From positions 14,858,715-14,922,714 of the forward strand of contig OX393574.1 in NCBI GenBank assembly GCA_947652115.1: a stretch of 64,000 nt of DNA, in the 5' to 3' direction. Below, in pieces: positions 58,783-64,000 of the stretch. The notes under the pieces were generated by a model. It was not told the DNA's origin. It worked only from the letters and a program-made list of their open reading frames with translations, and ran no database searches. The stretch's first letter is position 1; each line of letters starts with the position of its first letter. The stretch comes from Blastomussa wellsi. Its lineage: Eukaryota; Cnidaria; Anthozoa; Scleractinia; Plerogyridae. The position numbers and the translations under genes were made by a program.

Positions 58783-59128
58783 GTCATGCACGTCCGAACA
58801 TTATTCCTACTCATTCTAGATATTGTCATCTTGTTTTCGAATTCCCAACCGAACGCTTTGTTGTGGATTGTCCAGTTCTACTCCAAAGATGATGTAGACA
58901 GTCCAAAGTTCTGATTATCAATCTCATGGCAGACAACATGATCTAGCTACCGGAAATTCCTGCTTGACCCGTTTGTGTACGCGTGGAGGATTCCCAAATA
59001 TCGACAGGCGCTCAAGATTGTCCTTCGCTGCGGCCAACTCAATGTTCAGTGATCGCGTTATACCCCGGATGAGCAGGTCACGTGAGACTGTGGCCACAGT
59101 GAACTTCAAAAGCATTTCATCGAGCTAA
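58783..59128 (+). pseudogene. Truncated receptor pseudogene (TM6 to tail)
   Basis: Only the C-terminal third of a TQY-type receptor remains. A TM6-like segment (VILFSNSQPNALLWIVQFYS) runs to a stop at 58914. Then, in another frame, FLLDPFVYAWRIPKYRQALK appears, with a damaged start of TM7. A second break at about 59033 is followed, in a third frame, by RMSRSRETVATVNF and a TAA at 59126-59128. At least two frame breaks and the missing TM1-TM5 exclude function. Confidence 0.85.
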
Positions 59129-60759
59129 ACTAAAATATGTATTCGGTGTTGAATTTCACATAATGCTGCTCGTAGGTTAAACTCATTGCAGTGTTATAGC
59201 GCCCCATAAGCTAAGCGCATGGTATAAAATCAGTACAGAAATTTTTAACTGACTTCGTTCTGCAGTTTGGAAACTGGAGCTAATTCAAATTCAGAAAAGA
59301 CTTAGGGCGCCGGAAGTCGATCACAATGAAATGTTTCCGTGATGACCACTATAGTTTCAATTATAATGTACAAAAACGCTAGCAAAATTGCGAGACCGCT
59401 TAACTGTTACTTTATAGTAAATATGAAATCCAGAGCTCACAGTTGTCTAGCCGCTAGGCATTTCCTTCTATGTAATAATATTTAGTTTAAACTGTAATTG
59501 AATATTCTACGTTTTAAGTTGCTAATTATTTAATAAGTTTGATAAACCCTGTAATGGAAGTGTGAATAAAGTGTTGTTGTTTTTTGTTTTTTGTCTAAAA
59601 TACCATGACCTAGAGAGACCACCTGAGAGCAGTTTAATTGGTGCGGCGTCCGTTGCTAGAATACGCATGCCTTAGCTTACCTCCTTCCGCTAACTAATCT
59701 AGCTTTTGTTCTTGATTTAAACGCTTACTTCTTTAAGTCTTTTTGTACTTTGGTCCGACAGCATTGCTGTAAGTTATTTTTTCCCGTTTGCGTAAAATAT
59801 TTTCGCTTTTTTTTCTTAGATCGTAGTTGAACTGGAAGACTAGATCTTTCTCTCTAATAGTAGTACTACAAGGCGAATTACTTGATAGAGCTCAATCTAT
59901 GTAAACAATGTTATAAAAAATTGTTAAAAACTTGAATTTAGTTTGCTTCAATTCAGCACACAATGTTTCTTTTTTTTGATTTAAGGTGATTCCCTAGTAA
60001 AAGAACCCGTCATAGATTTCCAGTGAAAGTTGGTACACAGTTGCAACAAGTCAAGAAAATTATCACCGAGCTCATTTCCACGTAACAGTGCTGACGATTA
60101 TGGCTATTTACGCTTCTCTGGCAACAATCGTGCATAACCCAAAACTAGATAACTAAGCTCTACGTTTCCCTTAAAGCTTGCCACATCCCACAACATTTGA
60201 TTTCAATATATTGTTTATTCGCCTATGTACCAAAACAATGTCTTTGGATACCCTCCAAAATAGACTTATTTTTGATATGCGCTGTTCGACCCTTCATAGC
60301 TCAATCCGTACAATTTAGTTCAATTTCCAGAAAACTGGCCATAGATCTCGGGCAATATTTTTCTTATTGAAAGTAAACACTATTCTTATTAAAGTCATGG
60401 AATAAAAAATGGGGGTCACCGCACTCGTTATCGCGGTAGAGCTGTCGAATGGGCGCACAACTTGCATTTCTTCCAATTTTTGAGCGAGGACTGCGGCGAA
60501 TACGCTTAGAAGGTCCTTGGAAGGTGGGAGACATATATAAGATATATAAGATACAGTGGGCACTGTTTTTGCGTTCTTTTGAAAAGTTTTGATCGATTAC
60601 TCAGCGTACGTTGTTTACGAAAATATCCGGCAGATTGATTTGGAAGGCATTTCTAAATAAAATGATCTGAAAATGTTTCGGCTTTTTTAGAGTTTTAATT
60701 AGATTTACACTGTACGGTCATCAGAAAATGTCTAGCTGATATGACGTTAAGTGTTAGAA

Positions 60760-60930
60760 TAAATGAATAGGAGAAATAGAGGATATTACATGGCCGCGCG
60801 GAGATATGAAATTTCTCTTCCAGTGTCGGAAGATATTTCACGAGTGAGCGCAGTGAACGGGTGAAATATGTTTCAACACGAGAAGAGAAATTTCGTATCT
60901 CCAAGCGACCATGTAATATTCTATTCATTA
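60760..60930. mobile_element. MITE with 'aatattacatgg' ends
   Basis: The left end 'aatgaatag', 'atattacatggccg' and 'atatgaaatttctcttc' is mirrored by 'gaagagaaatttcgtat', 'gaccatgtaatatt' and 'ctattcatt'. Flanking DNA to about 61110 has related 'gatatcttca' palindromes, so a larger element is possible. Confidence 0.75.
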
Positions 60931-62127
60931 TATAAACAACAACGAACTTCCAAACCTTTTCATTTTTGCTTCGAAAGGCGCGATTTATTACATAACCATA
61001 GTAACAGTGATATCTTCAAATGGAAAGATAACATGTTATCTTCACGTGTGAAGATATCGTGTTTTCGAGCGAAAGCTCACCTGGTTTTTCACTGCTACTT
61101 ATATAAAAAGTGTTATTCATTTTGTTGCTTATATCTACAATTTGCAAAGGAGTTTAGGTTATAGCATCCGATCAATTCAGCACCATCAACGGCGCGCACT
61201 CTTGAAAACTTTTGATGAAAATATTCTCTACCTATCATTCTATGAACATTCTTCAAACAAATACTTAAAGATTTATTTAATAATTAATTCCCAATTCTAA
61301 TTTTCTTTACCTTTCTAATTTTCTTTACTTTTTAGAGCTTTGCTTTTAACACTAGATTTCTTCATCCTTTTTAAGTGAAATTATTTAGTTGTTTTATGGC
61401 TCAATTGAAGCCAGAAACTTTGTCTTGATGTCAATACACATTTATTTTATTTTAGCGGGTTACAGCATCAATTTTGTTTTGTGGCACTCAGTAAAATCTA
61501 CCATTTTTAAACGCTACAGTAATATGACCAGACACACATAAATTGGCAAAATAAACCTTTTGGCTTGAGCTAGAAAAATTTTAAGCTTTCTTGGCTGATT
61601 TTTTTTTTAAACACACAAATACAGATATGTCGGAGCCTCGATCTTGCCAACCTCTTGTTTTCCCCGTTTTCTTTTTACGCATTCGAGCAGCGCACTACAA
61701 ATTTTCTTCTCGTGAAATTCTCGAACCAATCTTCGCTTTCCTTGGAATTCCACTGTGAGAACCCACGAAATGCCAGCCCACAGATATCAAAACTTATCTA
61801 CCGCTGTTAACGCAGATGTCCCAAAAAAATTTATTGTTCTCAAAATTGAAAAGATTCGTTGTGATTTCACCTGAAAATCTCTGCGTGAATAACTAGTTCA
61901 ATTATCCAAAAACCAAACATGTTTCTCTATGGCTCTCATGGACAGCAAAATTGTTGTGTTTTATTGTAACTTTCAAGTTATTGTAATGCAAGTCCAAAGC
62001 ATCAAACTTGTAAAGAACGTGAAACGCACGGGACGAATCCATCGGATACAAACAATGGACCTAGCCCTTAAACATAGAATTTGGTTTTATCAACTGGGTT
62101 GATAATGTAAATTGGCCACCGTAAAGA

Positions 62128-62175
62128 GATTCAAGAGCTGACGTTTCGAGCGTTAGCCCTTCGTCGGAGCGAATC
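62128..62175 (-). ncRNA. Hammerhead-ribozyme-like motif (minus strand)
   Basis: The same 48 bases as at 57110-57157, with identical core (CCGACGA, GAAA, CGTC) and stems. In this element it follows the coding remnant in the sense orientation. Confidence 0.45.
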
Positions 62176-62248
62176 AAGGAATTGTGAGTCGTGTGTTGTT
62201 TATATACAGAAAGATGGATCTTCAATATTGGTGAAACAACGGAATAAA

Positions 62249-62329
62249 TTAGTTGAATGAAAAGCGTTCGTTGATACCGTGAGGATTAAGAGTGCCGATT
62301 TGAAAAATAAATTTTTGTTCTAGAGTTTC
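62249..62329 (-). pseudogene. C-terminal remnant of a Penelope-like protein
   Basis: 26 codons and a TAA (62251-62249) include FIFQIGTLNPHGINERF. The Leu-Glu-Gln-x-x-Ile ... Leu-Asn-Pro-x-Gly-Ile-Asn pattern is what I recall for the extreme C-terminus of the GIY-YIG endonuclease part of Penelope-like proteins. The rest of the protein is missing. Confidence 0.5.
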
Positions 62330-62375
62330 GCTCCGACGAAGGGCTAACGCTCGAAACGTCAGCTCTTGAATCTCT
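62322..62375 (+). ncRNA. Hammerhead-ribozyme-like motif (plus strand)
   Basis: The inverted copy keeps CCGACGA, the GGGC-TAAC-GCTC stem and GAAACGTC. Its outer stem I strand differs (AGAGTTTC against GAATCTCT, one mismatch). Confidence 0.45.
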
Positions 62376-62434
62376 TTACGGTGGCCAATTTACATTATCA
62401 ACCCAGTTGATAAAACCAAATTATATTGTTATAC

Positions 62435-62479
<45 letters not shown>

Positions 62480-63331
62480 CTAAAACAATAGAGCTTCGTG
62501 TTATCAAGACCCAATGAAATTAGAGGTTCCGAAGAGTTTCATGACAACTGACAACTTTCATGGACCTTTTCGAAAAGGCATTTGATAAATCAGAGTTAAA
62601 AAAACGACGCAGCTTTACATTTGCGACTATATCGTAACTACAGACAACAAATTTCTGTACATTTGCGAAAAATGGATATATTTTGTTTAAACAAACGCTT
62701 TGAGATCCATGTTGCTGATTGGTAAAAAGAAATTTAACATTGTTCATTCATTTTCCTCTTGAACAAATGCTTCTGTTTAAGTTTTGCTCTTTTATTTTTG
62801 CTGAAATTTAAAAAGGTTATTTGATTTTCAGAACTATTGATATAATTTTGTCTTTCCTTTCCGCAGAGCTAATGCATGTTACGGTTTTGCTCAAGGCGAC
62901 CCACTCAGCAAAACGCGTAAGGTCTAACAGGTCCAATTTGGAATCTCTGCGGGAAACGCAAGATAAAATCTACATTTTGTGGTTATTCCTTAATTTGGCC
63001 TAAGACACTATCGAAACACATCCTTTTCCCCTAATAATCAACGGAATTACGCTAAAGATAACAAAAGCGGTGTATGAGTGATTATAGCTACCAATAACTT
63101 AAGCATCTTAAGTAATTGCATCACAGCAAGAATTATGCAAACACAACAAAAACGTTTTGAATTTTAATTGAAAAATTGATACATTGGTTTGAATTCACAG
63201 CATGTAATAAGCGAATTATCCCTTTGGTAGCACAACAAGTATTAAAGGGAAATCATTATCGTTCACGAAGCAAAGCAATTACCCATTTGCCTTGTATCAT
63301 TAACTTTCAGGTGCGACAAGTCACAAATTTG

Positions 63332-64000
63332 ATGGATGCGCTAAAATGCAATGCTACGGCAAATTTCACTGGAAATTCTTCATCCTGTCCACAATCAATG
63401 CAGCAACCAGGTGCACCTATGGTGAATCCTTATAATGAGTTCTTCAAGTTCGCTTTTGGTTCCGCAATCTACATGATCATCGTTTCTCTAACAACCATTG
63501 TGGCAAACGGCTTGCTACTCGTGGTTTTCTTTTTCGATCCGCTAAAAATATTCAGGAACGCCACCACTTATTTCCTGATCGGTCTGGCCTTCGTTGATAT
63601 CTTAACAGCCGTGACTCAACAGCCCATGTACGCCACTTGTTTCATAATGATGTATATTACACACCCTGATACTCGTGCGGTATGCACACCTCTTTTGGAC
63701 ATAGGACAAACTATTTCGTTTGCAGCCATAAATGCTTCGTTTTTTATCGTGTTGGCTTTCACCGTCACACAATACATTGTGGTGATTTCGCCCCTGAACC
63801 ACGCGCGAAAGGTGACGAAAACGCGCGTAATAATTTGCTTGTTTGCCATTTACGTGTACGTTGCATTGTTCAGCGCATTACCTCGCATGGGCTTCTCCGC
63901 AGATATCCAACAAAAGATTGACACTATATTTCACTCAATTTTCTTGATATATCTGACCATATTCTTCTATATTCTCCTGTACATTGCTTTCAAGAAGAAA
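63332..64000 (+). CDS. Rhodopsin-like GPCR, TQY-type family, member 5, 3'-partial
   Basis: It opens at the ATG at 63332 (MDALKCNATANFTGNSSSCP) and stays open for 223 codons to the window edge, ending in the third intracellular loop (IAFKKK). TM1-TM5 are present. TM3 ends AFTVTQYIVVISPLNHARKV, nearly the same as members 2 and 3. The TM3 Cys (VCTPL) is kept, and no Cys is seen in the second extracellular loop (RMGFSADIQQKID). TM6, TM7 and the tail lie beyond the window. Confidence 0.88.
   Translation, partial: MDALKCNATANFTGNSSSCPQSMQQPGAPMVNPYNEFFKFAFGSAIYMIIVSLTTIVANGLLLVVFFFDPLKIFRNATTYFLIGLAFVDILTAVTQQPMYATCFIMMYITHPDTRAVCTPLLDIGQTISFAAINASFFIVLAFTVTQYIVVISPLNHARKVTKTRVIICLFAIYVYVALFSALPRMGFSADIQQKIDTIFHSIFLIYLTIFFYILLYIAFKKK

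Larger units (their letters stand above)
62079..62422 (-). mobile_element. 5'-truncated Penelope-like element with inverted ends
   Basis: Two copies of the same roughly 97-base terminal repeat (62079-62176 and 62325-62422) face each other. In between, on the minus strand, lies a short coding end (62249-62329) with the C-terminal pattern of Penelope-type proteins. Severe 5' truncation with an attached inverted terminal copy is usual for these elements. A solo terminal repeat lies at 57060. Confidence 0.65.
59129..63331. other. Intergenic DNA before receptor 5
   Basis: AT-rich. It holds a MITE (60760-60930) and a 5'-truncated Penelope-like element (62079-62422). A splice-acceptor-like 'taactttcag' ends at 63310, 22 bases before the receptor 5 ATG, so a 5' UTR intron is possible. 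No other gene is supported. Confidence 0.5.

Noticed and set aside
63602..63921. Minus- and plus-strand open frames over receptor 5
   Set aside because: They are shadows of the receptor coding frame; similar antisense frames recur in the other receptor genes.

Overview
The window looks like nuclear DNA of a cnidarian, most likely an anthozoan such as a stony coral. The evidence is intron-rich animal genes with GT-AG splice sites, AT-rich intergenic DNA packed with short palindromic (MITE-like) elements and tRNA-derived SINEs, DIRS/Ngaro-type and Penelope-like retroelement remnants, and a tandem array of single-exon rhodopsin-like receptors. The group is inferred from gene and repeat character; no marker locus proves it.

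Layout. (1) 968-10558 (+): 3' part of a gene resembling CFAP92/KIAA1257, 13 exons, 5' end outside the window. (2) 12652-16179 (-): a compact five-exon gene for a 292-residue protein with a centrosomin CM1 motif and a C-terminal Cys-Cys-Cys cluster, convergent with the first gene. (3) 16180-22857: gene-free DNA with a large palindrome, ending in the upstream region of the next gene. (4) 22858-40860 (+): a complete SRGAP (F-BAR, RhoGAP, SH3) gene of 18 coding exons, 998 residues. Its introns hold SINEs and, in antisense, a Ngaro-like retroelement with intact split direct repeats and a frameshifted gag. (5) 44649-64000: a cluster of single-exon receptor genes (three -, two +, one + pseudogene), all one paralogous family. 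The last is cut by the window end. MITEs, a LINE tail, SINEs and Penelope-like ends with hammerhead-ribozyme-like folds lie between them.

The exon chains were assembled by hand from splice sites and reading frame. SRGAP (2997 nt) and the CM1 gene (879 nt) each sum to a whole number of codons with one terminal stop.

The most unusual item is the receptor family. It has seven hydrophobic segments and a DPxxY-type TM7, but TQY/TQF replaces DRY, (S/P)QP replaces the WxP part of CWxP, and no cysteine is visible in the second extracellular loop. The cytoplasmic tail nevertheless carries a strongly conserved SRETV(I/M)TLD-like block. Next in interest are the short CM1 protein, the hammerhead-like Penelope ends and the gag-only Ngaro-like element.
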